From Bigelowiella natans CCMP2755 (taxonomy: Eukaryota > Cercozoa > Chlorarachniophyceae): a DNA stretch of 64,000 bases. Position 1 is the stretch's first letter. Every line of letters starts with the position of its first letter. Of the stretch, positions 43,517-56,618 are shown one piece after another. The DNA lies in assembly GCA_000320545.1 (NCBI GenBank), contig ADNK01000875.1, positions 310,001 to 374,000 of the forward strand. The letters run 5' to 3'. A model generated the notes under the pieces. That model saw nothing but the letters and a program-made list of their open reading frames with translations. It made no database searches and had not been told where the DNA came from. The position numbers and the translations under genes are program-made.

Positions 43517-45264
43517 CCGTTATTAGCATTTGATGGCATGTGATAGATTTCTCTCTCCCACCCCCTCCCTCCTCTGCCACCATCATCCCTGAAGTTCCTT
43601 CGAGGTGATTGCGGATTTGGAGAGGAAGTTGTTCAAGCTCGTCGTTAAGGTCCGACCGTAAACTAGCACATAGAACTCACGCTGCTGCTTCTGATCTTTA
43701 GTAATACTCTCATCCATCCCCTCCCTCACTTTGCAGGAGTGCGATCGCGCTGCTGTGAAGGCGTCGGAAGCAGCAAAGAGGAAGGTCAGAAGACCAAGGC
43801 GGCTTGTTTGTTGCCAACAACTCCTTTGTTCTCAGCTGCTCATGCTCATGATTTGACTCGTTTCTTGGGACTCCTCACCTCACTTAGTCCCCCCCCCCCC
43901 CTTTCTTGTTCTTCTTCTTCCCCCCCCAAGATACGATCTGCCGCATCGTCATCGTCAGGCAGTGATGACACCTCTACGAAGTCAGATCCTTTTGGCCTCC
44001 AAGACTCCAAAGATGGCGAATCCGGTGTGGTAGGGAGTGGTAGGGAGATGATCAAAATTAGGGAAGGGAAGGCGTTGTGGGGGTAATAGATCGAGAGTGG
44101 TCATCATTCACGTGCGTCGGTGAGAGGTAGAAATGGATGGCGTTAGATAATAGTTAATTATCTTGTAGGCGCTACTACAAAGGCGGAGCAAGTATCGCCC
44201 GAGTTCCGCAAAGTGTTCGACCTGTGCTTGATTCTCGCTTTGCTGGATAAGAAGCACCAGGGGCTAGGAAGATACTGCTTTGCTGCCCGAACGATGGTAT
44301 TGACAGGAGAGAAGCAGTTGTACAATGTCCTTCATTATGATGAATTTGCCGAAGAGTAATAAGAACCATCAGCAGCAGTTGCCTCATTGCTGATGAGGCC
44401 AGTTGTTGGAAGCACTCACACTCGACTTCTTCTTCTGCGTGCGTTTGCTTTCCCCCCTTAGCTTGTTCTGGGCTCCAAAAAGCTCCAGATTGGGAGCAAT
44501 CCGGTATTTGCACAACCCTCTTGTTTGTTGGGATGAACCTCATCTTCTTCATCATCATCACCATTATCATCATCATCATCATCATCATTACCACCACCAC
44601 CAACACCAACACCAACATCGACGACAACATATGTGCCGGTATGTTATTGAGTGGTCTGTATTTATTGATCTTGCTCATCCTCCTCCTCATCCTCATCCTT
44701 CTTCTTCTTCCCTTCAGGGGTCTGTCAAATACCCCGACCGGCTGTCCGAGATGTTAGACGCCATTGCGTTTTGCATACAGCTCCATATGGATCCACTCAG
44801 GGTCTCTCTCTCCCTCTCTCCCTCCCTCACCCCTTTTATATCTTGTCATCGTGCCTATTGTGCCTAACGTGCCTTTCGTTTGGTCATCTTCAAATTGCTG
44901 CCTCTCTCAGCTAGCAGCTTCTCTTTCCTTTGCCCTCCACCACCACCACCACCATCATCATTATCATCTTCATCCTGCTAACGATGCTGCTGCTGATGGT
45001 ACACCGCTTGGTAGGAGAGATTTGGCCCGGGCTCAGAGCTGCGATTAATTCAAGAACTAGTGGAGGAATGCGACAGCAAGGTAGTAGTCGCCACTATTTC
45101 CCGCCCCCCCCTCCTCCTTCCTTCTTCCTTCCCTGATGCTGCTGCTGCTGCTGCTACTGCCACGCACACGATCATTGCGAGAGCACGGATAAAACAACGA
45201 CGATGATGCTGTGAGCGGCCATCATTGCAGTACCGACATAGCAGCAGCACATAACACGACGACA

Positions 45265-45296
<32 letters not shown>

Positions 45297-45829
45297 CATC
45301 ATCATCATCATCATCATCATCCTCTCCTCCCTCTCCCCCTCAGATCCACCAGCTCGTGAAGCAGTTTATCGACACGAAAAAGATAGGAAAGATCGTCAAA
45401 GGTGTGCAGAAGCTGCGGCATGCACGCCATACCAACCGAAGGAGGGGAGGGGGCGGCGTAGGAGGAGGAGGAGACTCCAAGAACAGCCAAACTCAAGACA
45501 AAGGTGATGATGGTGCACTATATAGGAGAAGTAGTATGTACTATACAACTGTAGCCGTGAGGAGGCGGACAAGGAGAAGGAGGATGAGAGGGGGGGGGGA
45601 GCGTATGACTTGTGTGTGCGTTTGCACGGGGCAAATAAGCGGCTAGCGATGAGTGACAACGACCCTTAAGTAAAAAGTGATGAAATGTTGTTTATCTACC
45701 TACTAGGAGGGGGGAACAACAAGGGATTAGGAGGCCATTCTGGAGGTGGTGCGAGTGGTGGTGCGAGTGGTGGTGGGAGTGGTGGCTATGAACCCAAAAT
45801 GCTCGATGGACTGTTGGAAGAGGTTTGTG

Positions 45830-45863
<34 letters not shown>

Positions 45864-46706
45864 AAGCATCCATCCTCATCACCATCGTATTGTCGTCGTC
45901 GATGGGCCTCGTTACTGCTCCACCATCCGTTTTATCACTCGCTAATCTTGTCTTCTTCTTCTTCTTCTTCTTCTTCTTCTTCTTCTTCTCTTCCAGATTG
46001 CATATATTCTGAGAGAAATACAGATCTTCGACTACAACATAAGGTTTGCTTCGACTACTTTCTACGCGCGCGCGCGCGCGTGTGTGTGTAAATGATGTGG
46101 TATTGGTTGTGGTGGTGGTGGTTTTCTCCCCAACGAATCTCTCGCTATCTCTTGATGTCCGCTTCTTCACGATAGTCGTCGTTATGATCAACCATCACAG
46201 GCAAAGAGGTGATGCAGCTCGTAAGGAGCTGAAAGAAGCCCAATCCCAGGTTGTGATGAGCATTGAGAGAAGGAAGGAGGGGGAAACACCAAAAAGGAGG
46301 AAGAAGAACGAGATACGACGATGATGATAATGATGATTAATTACCTACCACTCGACTGCCCACGTATTCAAAGCAAATATACCCGCTCCCCCCCCCCTTC
46401 TTTAGCAAGCACTATGGAAGGCAATGTGTGAAGACCGGCTGAAGGACTCCCTACCGAGAACAACCAAGGTAGTAGTCCTGTGCAAAACCGCTGGGAAGCA
46501 TCCTGCTAATGCGTTGATACAATGGCTCATTTTTCGATGTTTTGCATATGTTAATGTTGTTACGTGTTGCTTGCAGGTCAATCAACTGCAGCAAGAACTA
46601 AGCGGCCACTACATCGTCATTGAGGTGAGCGAGCGCGCGTGCGCGTGCATGCGTGCGCGCTCGAGTTATGTCGTCATCATAATAATCCTCCTGCTCTCTC
46701 CCTCTC

Positions 46707-46743
<37 letters not shown>

Positions 46744-46753
46744 GTGCGCGCGC

Positions 46754-46795
<42 letters not shown>

Positions 46796-47329
46796 AGGAG
46801 TACTTCATGAACCAAGACGTGCAGACGGCAATAGAGCTTGACGACAACTCTGATAACGCGCAGACCACCTCGATGGTGAAGAATAACAAGATGATGATGA
46901 TGATGATGATGATGATGATATGACGATGGTGATGACGATGATTAGATGATGAAGATTATTATTTTTAGTATTGCTCTGCTTGAGTTCTGTCTGTACATAT
47001 CTGATAGCTGATGCGCGCTGCATATCCATACCCAGGTGGACGACGTGTTTTATATCCTGAAGAAATGCTCCGAGCGGGCGTTCTCCACGTGCGACATGAA
47101 CTCCGCTTGTGCAATCGTCAACCTGCTCAACAGCATGCTGCAAACCCTCTACAAAGATCAGGTGGTGGAGAAGGAGAGAGAGAGAGATTGGGGTCAAGAA
47201 ATGAGAGTTCTGTCCTATCGAACGACCTACTCTCTCCTTTACGTCTGGCTGTGGAGGATACATTTTGTGGTGTGATGTGTGACGTGTATGCGCATACTTT
47301 CACTTTCACGAACAACGATATTGCGTGTG

Positions 47330-47361
<32 letters not shown>

Positions 47362-47501
47362 ATACAATAGCTCTCGTCGAAGCTAGCGGTGTGCTGGGAG
47401 AAGACGCAACATCTTACGCAGCTCCTCTTTGCACAAGACCAGGGCAATCAAGAGAAGGTGCTACCACCGTGTGGGCATGATGATAGTAGTGGCGTTTCAA
47501 G

Positions 47502-47535
<34 letters not shown>

Positions 47536-47754
47536 AAAGATAAAGATGATGATGATGGTGATGGTGATGACACGTTGAGCATTCGAAAAACCAATGCTAC
47601 AGCAGGGTAGTACCTCCGAAAAACCTGCTGCTGGAAATGTGAAATCATCATCATCATCATCATCATCGTTTTTAGGTTGAATCTAGCATCATCACTGCTC
47701 TAAATAACATCCAAGTCAGCGCGGCACATATTGGAACCCTCAAGTAAGAAGCAG

Positions 47755-47794
<40 letters not shown>

Positions 47795-49420
47795 CCTCCT
47801 ATATACCTAGACAGCTGGGGAAGGGCTATGCAATAGTTCCTTGCCAAAAACATCAACTACCAAATCGTTTGACGATGATAAAAATAATGAACTACCAAAT
47901 CGTTTGACGATGATAAAAAAAATGATGATGATGATGACGATGATGCAGAAACCACCTGATGGCGCACACAATGGACGTGTTCGAGCATGTTCCAGCTGCC
48001 ATTAAGATGGCCACGCACTGCCTGGATGGCCTTGGCGACACGAGGGACTCCTACATGCGGATAGTGCACCAGTACATTGCTAAGTTCGTCAAGGATCAGG
48101 TATAATACGAATCCCTCCCCACCACCACAACTGCCACTACCACTACCATAGCGGAGGAAGCATTAGAGTCAGATTTTTCGTCAAGAACACAGCGTACTAG
48201 CATGCAACACAGCAGCGGCAGCGGCAGCAGCATCACACTGATAGATAGACGACCTGAAAAATAGGGTAGCTGTATTGTGCTGTCGGAGTAGTAGAGGAAT
48301 CGGGTCAGGTGTGTTGTTTTTGCTGATGGTGATTTATGGGCGTTCTCTTCCAACCACTAGGTAAGTAAGGTCAGTGGCCCCAAAGCCCTCGGAACTCTTC
48401 TCGAAAGGTGAAGAAACAGCAGCAGCACCAACAGTAGTAGGAATAGCCGCAGACCTGACCGCAAGCATTAGTTGTGGTAGGAGAAGCTTAGAAGGCCGAT
48501 ATTATAGCAGCGCATCTTGTTGACGTGCCCACCACCAACAAACAGGTTCGGACAGCAGAATTATGAGCTGAAGGAGGGGGACTACCTCACTAGGGAGGCC
48601 AACGACAGCTACATCCCCACTCTGCTTCTTGCACTTGAATCGCAACACAAAGTAAGAGGCGGCCTCAAGACCCCTCCCCTCCCCTCCCCTCCTGCCTTCG
48701 TCACCTCCGGTTCCATCCCGTGCTCATCTTCCATGTGTTGTTGTTGTTGTTGTTGTGTGTAAGGCGATGAATGGTCGATTGACGCAAAGCAACTTGGAGC
48801 TGATGCTGAGCGCCCTCGCCAACCATATTGTCAACGTGCGTCTGTCTTCTACGAAAACAAGCAATCATCTTCGTAGCTGTTGTAGCATTTGTAGTAATGC
48901 GTGGTGGTTTTGATAACACACACAGTATCCCCCTCTTCCTCCTCCTCCTCTTCTCACCTCTCGCTGAAGAATGTCTGTCTTTTGCCCCCTTTCCTCCACG
49001 CTGTTTCCCTGTGTTCTCCCTCTATCGATATACAGTCGATCGAGACCTATGCGATGCGCAAGAGATTCACGTTTTGGGGGGGGCTGCAGTTTGATAAAGA
49101 CGTGCGAAAAATCTCGAGTTTGTTCAACAAGTTGTCCACCAAGCCAATCCGAGATAAGTTTTCCCGTCTGTTGCAAATCGCCTCCTTGCTGCAAGTTGAT
49201 AAGGTGAAGTCGGTTATTAGCTGCGTGCGCGCCGTTCTTGGCGGCATGTACTGAGATGTGTTCTGTGTTGTTGCAAATTATCGAACTAAAGGTGGAGGAG
49301 ATCTTAGATTATTGGACCAGTGATGCACAAGTGTGGCGCTTATCGCCAATGGACGTCAAAGCTGTTCTGGGACTACGAGTCGAATTTTCAAAAGCAGCAA
49401 TCAATAAGATACAATTATAA
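42004..49420 (+). CDS. COG4: Conserved oligomeric Golgi complex subunit 4
   Basis: Thirty exons in phase (about 844 residues; human COG4 is about 785): 42004-42027 (tentative start), 42098-42160, 42278-42338, 42506-42629, 42773-42874, 42989-43033, 43285-43338, 43595-43649, 43737-43784, 43931-44024, 44169-44326, 44462-44503, 44718-44801, 45015-45080, 45344-45503, 45707-45822, 45997-46043, 46201-46249, 46406-46468, 46577-46624, 46798-46875, 47036-47161, 47371-47457, 47676-47743, 47949-48099, 48361-48407, 48546-48651, 48764-48835, 49036-49203, 49292-49420. COG tethers vesicles in intra-Golgi retrograde traffic. Diagnostic blocks are SSKVRRLDVAQARLEEAIHR near the N-terminus, VDDVFYILKKC (family VDDVFYIVKKC), ALNNIQVS, GGLQFDKDVRKI, IRDKFSRLLQIASLL, and the C-terminal EILDYW and VLGLRVEF. 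A Gly/Ser-rich insert (45430-45795) is not part of the usual family. The donor at 44024 could be 44039. Many introns are mostly microsatellite. Confidence 0.95.
46712..46797 (+). repeat. (TC)n(TG)n tract forming the 3' end of a COG4 intron
   Basis: CT repeats, a short alternating GC/GT stretch, then (TG)n running into TTTAG at the acceptor of the exon starting at 46798. The microsatellite itself occupies the place of the polypyrimidine tract. Confidence 0.85.
47855..47924 (+). repeat. 35-bp direct tandem duplication in a COG4 intron
   Basis: Two adjacent copies beginning AACTACCAAATCGTTTGACG at 35-base spacing, differing only near the ends (TAATG versus AAATG). They lie immediately before the exon at 47949. 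Confidence 0.9.
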
Positions 49421-50196
49421 AATCTAGAAATTACTATCTGGTCAAAGTGAGCTAGATAGTGATAACTGAAAACTGCAATTCTGCATGCAATTTCTCCATC
49501 TGGATGATCATTGTTTTTGGACACGATTACTTACGTCTAGCTAGCTAGCTAGACGTCCAGCTCGATCCACATCACATGCGTACCTGATTGCACAGCAGTC
49601 TAGCAGTCGACTAAGCTAGCAAGACTAGTAGACGAATTGCATTGCTGGATTGATGTGAATTGCTCTCTTGTGTACGTGAGCGCTAGGCTAGTAGGGAGCA
49701 TCTACATGGAGATGACAATGCTCGCCACCAAAGCTGTGCATTTGATTTTTGTGCACTTGTGCTCATTTCTTTATTCGCGTGCTGAACTGCTAGACTGCAA
49801 CTTGCACATCCATTGTGTTTCTTGATGCATGTGCCTGCACTAAATCTGATCTAGATAGACATGACTCGCATTAAGTTCTGCTGCTAGCTAGCTAGGCAGC
49901 AAGATAAGCGCAAAAGTTTTCACACGGCGGCGGTGCGAGCGAGTGCGGCCAAATCGTCGCCAGTTTGTAACAATTGAAACACATGCGTGGGACTCTTTTA
50001 ATTGATTCATTACATCCGTCTTACAAATGGGACTCTTATAGAGCGAATAAATTATGAGTCATGAGGCTTGTGTACCTCTCAAATACATATTAGCCGCCTG
50101 GCGGTCTACATAAATCTAGGTAGACAGAATAATTGTCATTTGTTACAGCACGCATGCAAGCTAGATGCACTGTATCTGTGTAAACGTTGTCAGTGA
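49421..50196. other. Spacer between COG4 and the C2-fascin gene
   Basis: The two genes converge here. It contains GCTAGCTAGCTAGC-type words (about 49535-49920) and a fragment of the dispersed repeat at 49997-50025. No ORF with support. Confidence 0.6.
49997..50025 (+). repeat. Dispersed repeat, copy 3 (3' end only)
   Basis: TTTAATTGATTCATTACATCCGTCTTACA matches the terminal part of copies 1 and 2, with one change in the otherwise shared ATTACATCCGTCTCACA. The upstream part is not recognisable. Confidence 0.65.
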
Positions 50197-53135
50197 TCAA
50201 TCTGATTTTGCGCGCAGAACTCGGTATTTGGATGCAGGGCCTTTATCATCGCCGCTAATAATAGACCCGTCATCGTCTACTCGAAGAAATTTACCGGGAA
50301 CTTTTACGGATTCTAAGGCAACAAGCTGTCCTGGATTTTTTCGCTTGTTATGAATTCTGAAATGACAAGCCTTTCCTCCCTTACCATTAATGGTGACTCT
50401 ATCTTTTTTAGCGTTCACCTTCAAGTACTTCTCCTTGTTTAGATGGAGAAATTTGACTTCGTTATTCCCAATATAGAACATAGCCCACTTAGTTGCCCTC
50501 CCAAAACCACCCAGAGCGTCTGCTTTCTTTTTGTTACATCTGATATTTTTATGAGTCTTCGACGTTATGTGAATCTCCATTCTCTCACCTTTCTCCCCAT
50601 TGAGCTTGCATATCCCATGGTATTTGTCCTTATTACCGATAAGCTGGAAGAATTTTTTACTCTCTTTTTCAACTTTGGTCTCATCATCCTCTTTCTCGAT
50701 TTCGGTAACGAGGAAGAGCTCCCAGCCACGACAATGAGGTTGGGTAGTGTAGCCTTTTCCGTCCATTAGCGAGCATAGATAACTCTCATGGATAGTCTTG
50801 AATCCAATCTTTCCCCATTTAGATATTGGCGTGAAGAGTGCATTAGGAGAGCATTTTTTATTAACGCCTATCGTTCTGTTCTTACGGGCGACAAGATAGG
50901 TTCCCTGAGAGCTTTTCAGAGCTACTTTACCTCTCGAGATCTCCACTGTAAATACAGAGGAAGAGTCGCCTTCTTTTGCAACTTGAGAGATGACGCCATC
51001 GCTGTCCACAGACATGGTAGAGTTGTGCATGTCCCTTAGACTTACTTTATCTCCGCTCTCGAATCCAAGGGCCTGTAATGGGCCGTGTGGAACAATACTG
51101 AACAGTTCCCAGCCTTTGCAGTGAGGATTGCAGCAAAATCCAATGTTGTCATTCATGGCACAGATGAACGTTTTGTGGGCCGAGCGAAGTCCGAGTTTCT
51201 GGCCTTGAAAAACCGGATCAAACATCTCCCACGCCTTGCAATAAGGCTCAAGCTTGACACTGTTGTCTTTGCGGGCGCTGAGATAAGTTCCATGGTGGCT
51301 GAAGAAAGCACACATTGAGGTGAATAATGTTAATAACGGGACTGTGAAATTGAATAATAAATTCTGCATCGAATTGTAATCAAAATTATTGCTACCTCCT
51401 GAAAGCAACCTTTGCTTCCTTGATCTCTACTGTAAAGATCTCCCAAGCTTTGGCTTGTCCCATTTGCCTTACAGAGAGATTCCTTCTTGCGGAAATGTAG
51501 GTGTTGTGGTGGGTGAGCAGCGCAATCTTCGTTCCATCGAGATTAGCAAATTCTCCCTGAGGTGTCGAGCTGATGTCTTTCTCAGTGATCTTTATCTTCT
51601 TACTCTTCACATCCTGCAGGGTCTGGTCAACCTCTTTAGCTTTAGCTTCGGCCTTTTCGCGACTCCTTTTCTCCTCATCTAGTTTCTTCCGGAGCTGCTC
51701 GTCTGTTTCTTTTGTATCACTGTCGTCCTGTTGAGTGAACTCCTTCAAGTCATCATCAATGTCGTCGTCATCATCATCATCATCGCTATCCTCATTATCC
51801 TGCCCAGATCCGCCAAGTTTTTCCAGCAGCTCTTGCTCCCTTGCCTTGGCTGCAGCGATTTGAGCTTCAAGTTTGAGCTTCATTTCCTGTTCACGTCGAA
51901 TGAAAAGTTCTTCGATCGACTCCTGAGAGTCAATAACTTAGGCATTCTCGTAAGGATTTGACCCAATCACTTCTATCACCTTTTCGCGAATTTGGGCCTC
52001 CTTTGCGGCCTTGAGCTCTGCCTCTAGTTGCTCCGCACGTGCTTTCGCTTCTCGCTCCCTTTGCTTGAGAAGCGCCTCCTTGGCTTCCGCTGCTTTGTTC
52101 GATAGATCCTCCTGCAGAGGTAGGAAGAAGTAGAATGAATCCATGAGACTGAAATTCAGTCAAGTTGTGCCTTCTCCTACTAACCAGCTGGATGATGGTA
52201 TCTTTGTGCTTTTCACCGATGACAGTAGCCACAGCTTTCCCTAAACGTTGAAATGTTGTTTAGGATCTACATCACATGACCTTTTGGAAAAGAAATGTAT
52301 CCCTCACCGCCTTTCATGTAGGTCAGATTCAATTCCTTGCCGCTGATGTGGTTACTTAATGGGTCAAAGCCGAAATAGCTGCTCAGATCCTTAGAGCTTT
52401 CGAACTTGAGGGAGAATCCAGCTACCTTTAGTTTATTTGTATGCTCAGGACTAGTTCGTGACCAACAATGACGCAGCACACCTTCTTTTCAAGGAGACCG
52501 CGGACGTCAGTCCTAATCTTATCTGTTCCATACATAGCAGAAATGATACCGTAGCGTGATGGATTTGGGGCGGGGGGCAGCCCTCCACTCCCTTCGAACT
52601 GAGTTTTGAAGAGGATCTTTCCAGATTCACGTCTGTGGGATTCTTCCTAAAGAAAAATAGTTATAATAAACGATTCACAATTTGCGAGAACTTTCGCTAA
52701 TTATAGGGCATACATGAATAAAGAATTACCTTATAGAGAGGAATCCATGTCTCCGGTTCACTCAGAAGTGAGAATATCGGAATTCTCACCATGCAACATT
52801 CGCCGTCCAGGCCAAAATTTTCATTCATGATTTTTACCTGAATGTGTCTGTCATCGCAGCCTTTGAGATCGAAATCGAGAGTTTGGTTCCATTGAGGATG
52901 ACGATCCCCGTCTTTATGCACCTTGAGTAGGGTAAGTTTGATTCTGTGTGACAAACACTGTCAGCATATGCTCGTAACTCGTAACCTTAGTTTTCTTCTT
53001 CTGCTTTCCAAATTCGAGGACGCAATAAGGATCTTGCTTTCCCATGAGTTGCTTCTTCGGAACGTCGCTCGCTCGGACGCACGTGATTGACAGCTTGCCA
53101 GTCAAAGGTTCGATGTCGTCAAATACTGTCCCCAT
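50197..53135 (-). CDS. C2 domain, coiled coil and fascin-like beta-trefoil protein
   Basis: Eight exons in phase: 53135-52986, 52921-52730, 52646-52482, 52425-52308, 52240-52185, 52111-51980, 51922-51396, 51298-50197 (813 residues). Residues 1-114 form a C2 domain (GKLSITCVRASDVPKKQLMG, DPYCVLEFG, PQWNQTLDFDL), whose Asp residues could bind calcium and membrane. A second conserved block (about 115-225) is unassigned. Residues 228-300 and 340-385 are Glu/Lys/Ala-rich coiled coil, with a poly-Asp stretch between. From about residue 401 to the end come repeated fascin/FRG1-like trefoil strands: HNTYISARR, HGTYLSARK, HKTFICAMN, QGTYLVARK, HESYLCSLM, EKYLKVNAK. Fascins bundle actin. The architecture suggests a membrane-to-actin linker, which is inference. 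The ATG at 53135 lies just after an acceptor-like TTTTGTCAG, so a leader intron is possible. Confidence 0.83.
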
Positions 53136-54380
53136 GGTGAAATGTCTGACAAAATTAGAAAACATGTAAAACTCTCCGTATCCATAGAATTCTTCATCTG
53201 AATTTGATCTGATGCTAGGAACTAAGAACTAAGAACAAGAAATAATCGAGAAATTGCGCAGATTCGGTACGAATCCCACTCCGTTCTCATTGAGAATTTT
53301 CATCACAAAGATTCAATGCGAACCATTCGGTTCATCCTCACTAAGGACTTTCCAACAATAGATTCAAGTCTTTTCAACTTTTCAAAGCTCATTAAAGCTC
53401 ATTGGTGGAAACACGAGTGAAGAAAGGCATCCTTCTTACGTCAGCTATGTCGGTCACTTCAGTTGTGGGTTTGCGGAGGACGAGAACTTGGATGTGTTTG
53501 ATTCTCGCAACCTACGTGTTGATATTTCCACATCATGACGCGCACACTTGTGCTGCTGATGCTGCTGTTACTACGACCGTACTTCTTCCCAGACGCGAGC
53601 ACAAAATGCAACCGAATTCCTAGAAAGTGTTCGGTGTTCAGTTCGTTTATCCCATGTGTGATTTTTCGTAGTAGCAGCACAATCGTCGTCGGTGAGCTAT
53701 TCCTGGAACATTGTGTTGTTAGGCGAAATTACCTGGTTGAGGCTGTTCTCGAAATAGATACATCTCCGTAGGTAATTTCGCCTTGTAACAAACGTATCAC
53801 CGAATGACAATAAAACACAGGCTTTTCCTTAGCGTCGACATGGAAGTTTCTTCTTCTTCTTCTTACCAGCTACAACCAACCGCAACGCAGATTCGCTCGT
53901 CCTCGTACCCCCAGTCCTTCGGAACCAGGAGGATGGATACCGGTTGAGGACGCACCCGAATGACCACAATGTTTCTGAGACAGTGCAGCTACCTACAATA
54001 TTCTCAACTCGTAGGTCCCCCATGGGAAACAATAACACAAGTTGAATCAGAGCCCGCACAGCAGCCATTAACGCGAGCTTGGGTGCTTGCCGAGCATGCC
54101 ACGTAGACGGGAGGGGCAGAGGGCGTCACCTCTGCAGCGCAGTTTAAATGTTCGTTGCATAGGTTTGGTGTTTTTGATGACAAAACTATCGAGCGTTCAC
54201 TGTAATGGTGGGGAGGAGGACATCACAGATATAACAGGGAGCTTCCCTTCCTCACATCGCCGCAGAACTGGTGTGCTCATTGACGATACAGAATCGAGGC
54301 CTCGAAGGTATGTATAATGCTAGGGACGTGTAAGCTACCATACAGAGCTATTCTTTCTCCGTGGTAGATTCAATGAAAGA
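53136..54380. other. Upstream region of the La-motif gene with possible leader exons
   Basis: Two blocks look like exons. 53535-53691 encodes a strongly hydrophobic N-terminus (MTRTLVLLMLLLLRPYFF) ending at GTGAGC. 54229-54307 (reads DITGSFPSSHRRRTGVLIDD) ends at GTATGT and joins in phase both to the first block and to the exon at 54380. If both belong to the La gene it would start with a signal-peptide-like segment, which is odd for an RNA-binding protein, so I leave them out of the main model. Otherwise I see no gene. Confidence 0.35.
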
Positions 54381-55662
54381 ATGAGTGTTCGACATTCTGT
54401 TGATTCACTTGCCAGGATGCACCGCGTAAAGGCATCAAGGAAGTCTGTGGTTGGAAGTCGTTCAAGGCGAAAGAGACTGCGGCGGCAGAGGGGGAAAAGC
54501 AGGAATCCTTCTGGGCGTGACTGGTCGCTCAACTCAGCGATCATTGGGAAGGAGGATGGGGGGGGGATGCCCAAAGGCGTGATGAACATTATCTGGCCTC
54601 CTGCAGAGCTGCACAGGCAGGCAAGGATCAGAAGGTTGATCTCTGCACGATGTTTGGTGGTTATAAGCGCAGTTTATTTGCATTTATCACTATCCCTCTC
54701 AGCCTGTATAGCACTGATCGTTTTAAATCGATGTACATAAATAAATAAATAAATAAATCACCATATCGTTCAGATCTGTATCGCGTTCAAGTACGAAAAG
54801 GGGCCTGGGAACATACAATCAGAGACATGAATGGAGGTGGGACTCGTACGCCGACGCCGAAAATGCTGTCCCGATTCGTAGAGAGGTATATAGTCTTCCG
54901 GAGATGGAGGATCAGGCTACGATTTTGGAGCTTTCGACCCAAATCCAAAACGAGGTGAATAATAGTTAGTTGACAGCCTGGCACTGGAACCATCATCTTG
55001 ACAGAAAACTAACGTGCTGCTGCTGCTCCTACTGACCCTTGACCCTATGACTGCATTGTACTCCTATATTGTTGTTTGAGCTTGGCTGCACACGATCAGG
55101 CCGAATGGTATATGAGCGGATATCACATCATGCACAATGCTTCCCGCCTCAGAGCCATGATACAACAAACACCGGTAGTACTAGTTAAGAAATACTATTC
55201 CGCAGCAGTAGCAGTAGCAGCAGCATGTGGTCCTGGATATCTATTATAGAGGGGGCAGGCAACACTGAAAAGTCTCTATCTAAGCTTACTAAAAGAGAAG
55301 AAGTAGAGCAGCCTGATTTCCCAATGTAGGGAGTAGTTGTTTATTAATACTCTGCTATCGATTCTTCAGGGAGGGTGGGTTCCTCTAAACAACATCGTTA
55401 CGCGTACACGAATCAAGGCCATTACCCGTACCCCCCCCCCACCCCCCCCCCCTTCCTAAACTAGGCTTAAATTAGCCACCGATACACCATTAATTTTATG
55501 CTTCGACTGCTGCTAGTTGCATGTAGGAGGGCACGGAATTTTGAACTTTTGTTATTTTCTTTAAAATAGTATATGTTGGTCCTTGTCCAACCGTCCTCCT
55601 CCCTCTCTGGCGTGAGCATTGCATGTTGTTGCCCTCTTCCGTTTCAGACATACTGCATGTGT

Positions 55663-55703
<41 letters not shown>

Positions 55704-56374
55704 TGTCGTATGCCTTTCTCAATCTCACCACTACATTTCTGAGAGATATTCTCATTGTTCGTGGATGGCGGTTGCTTTCAACGAGACAAGGAGACTCAGA
55801 ACTTGTGGTCACGGCCCTGAAGTTGAAATCGATGAGCTCAAAAGTGCTCGAGATCCACGAAAATGGGCAGTTACGGACCGATCCCTCTCTCCTGTGCAAT
55901 CTTTTTGCACCAATAGATTTGACTATGCTTTGCCTTCCTTACAAACGATTTGAGTAGTAAAAGATACGTTTCGTATATGCATCATCGTTATCATCATCAT
56001 CATCATCATCATCACTATCATCATCAAGTAGCTGAACAACACACAAATCTGATGATGATAGGTTTGTCCGGAGGAGGGAACCTCTGCCCGAAGGTGGGGG
56101 TCGTCAGTTTGCAGCGTATTCACATCGTTGGGGGTGGGGCGCGCTAACGATATTTGTTGGGAGTAGGCGTGGCTTCGAGGGGAGAGGCCAGGATACAGGA
56201 GAAGGTTGTGCCGTCTTAATGACAACAACAATAACAACAACAACAACAACAATAACAATAATATAACAATAATGACACTTAAAAGCTGTTTCAGACAGAG
56301 AAATAGGCTCGAGACACCAACAAACATTATGAGCAGCTGCACGACGGCCAATACCGATGGGGAGATCGTCATGG

Positions 56375-56413
<39 letters not shown>

Positions 56414-56564
56414 ACATACCTCTCTTCATTCTAGGTGGAGTACATGTTCGGTGACCAATATCTGCTTTCGCATACACAATATTTATCAAGACTCCAGTAA
56501 TAATAAATAAATAAATAAATAAATAATGAAGAGTGCCATTCATGACTGCTATACTTTGAACCAA

Positions 56565-56618
<54 letters not shown>

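Noticed and set aside
56307-56377. Possible extra La-gene exon (reads RDTNKHYEQLHDGQYRWG)
   Set aside because: It reads well but its only donor gives a phase that cannot join the next exon, whereas the exons on either side join each other directly and continue the La-type helix.
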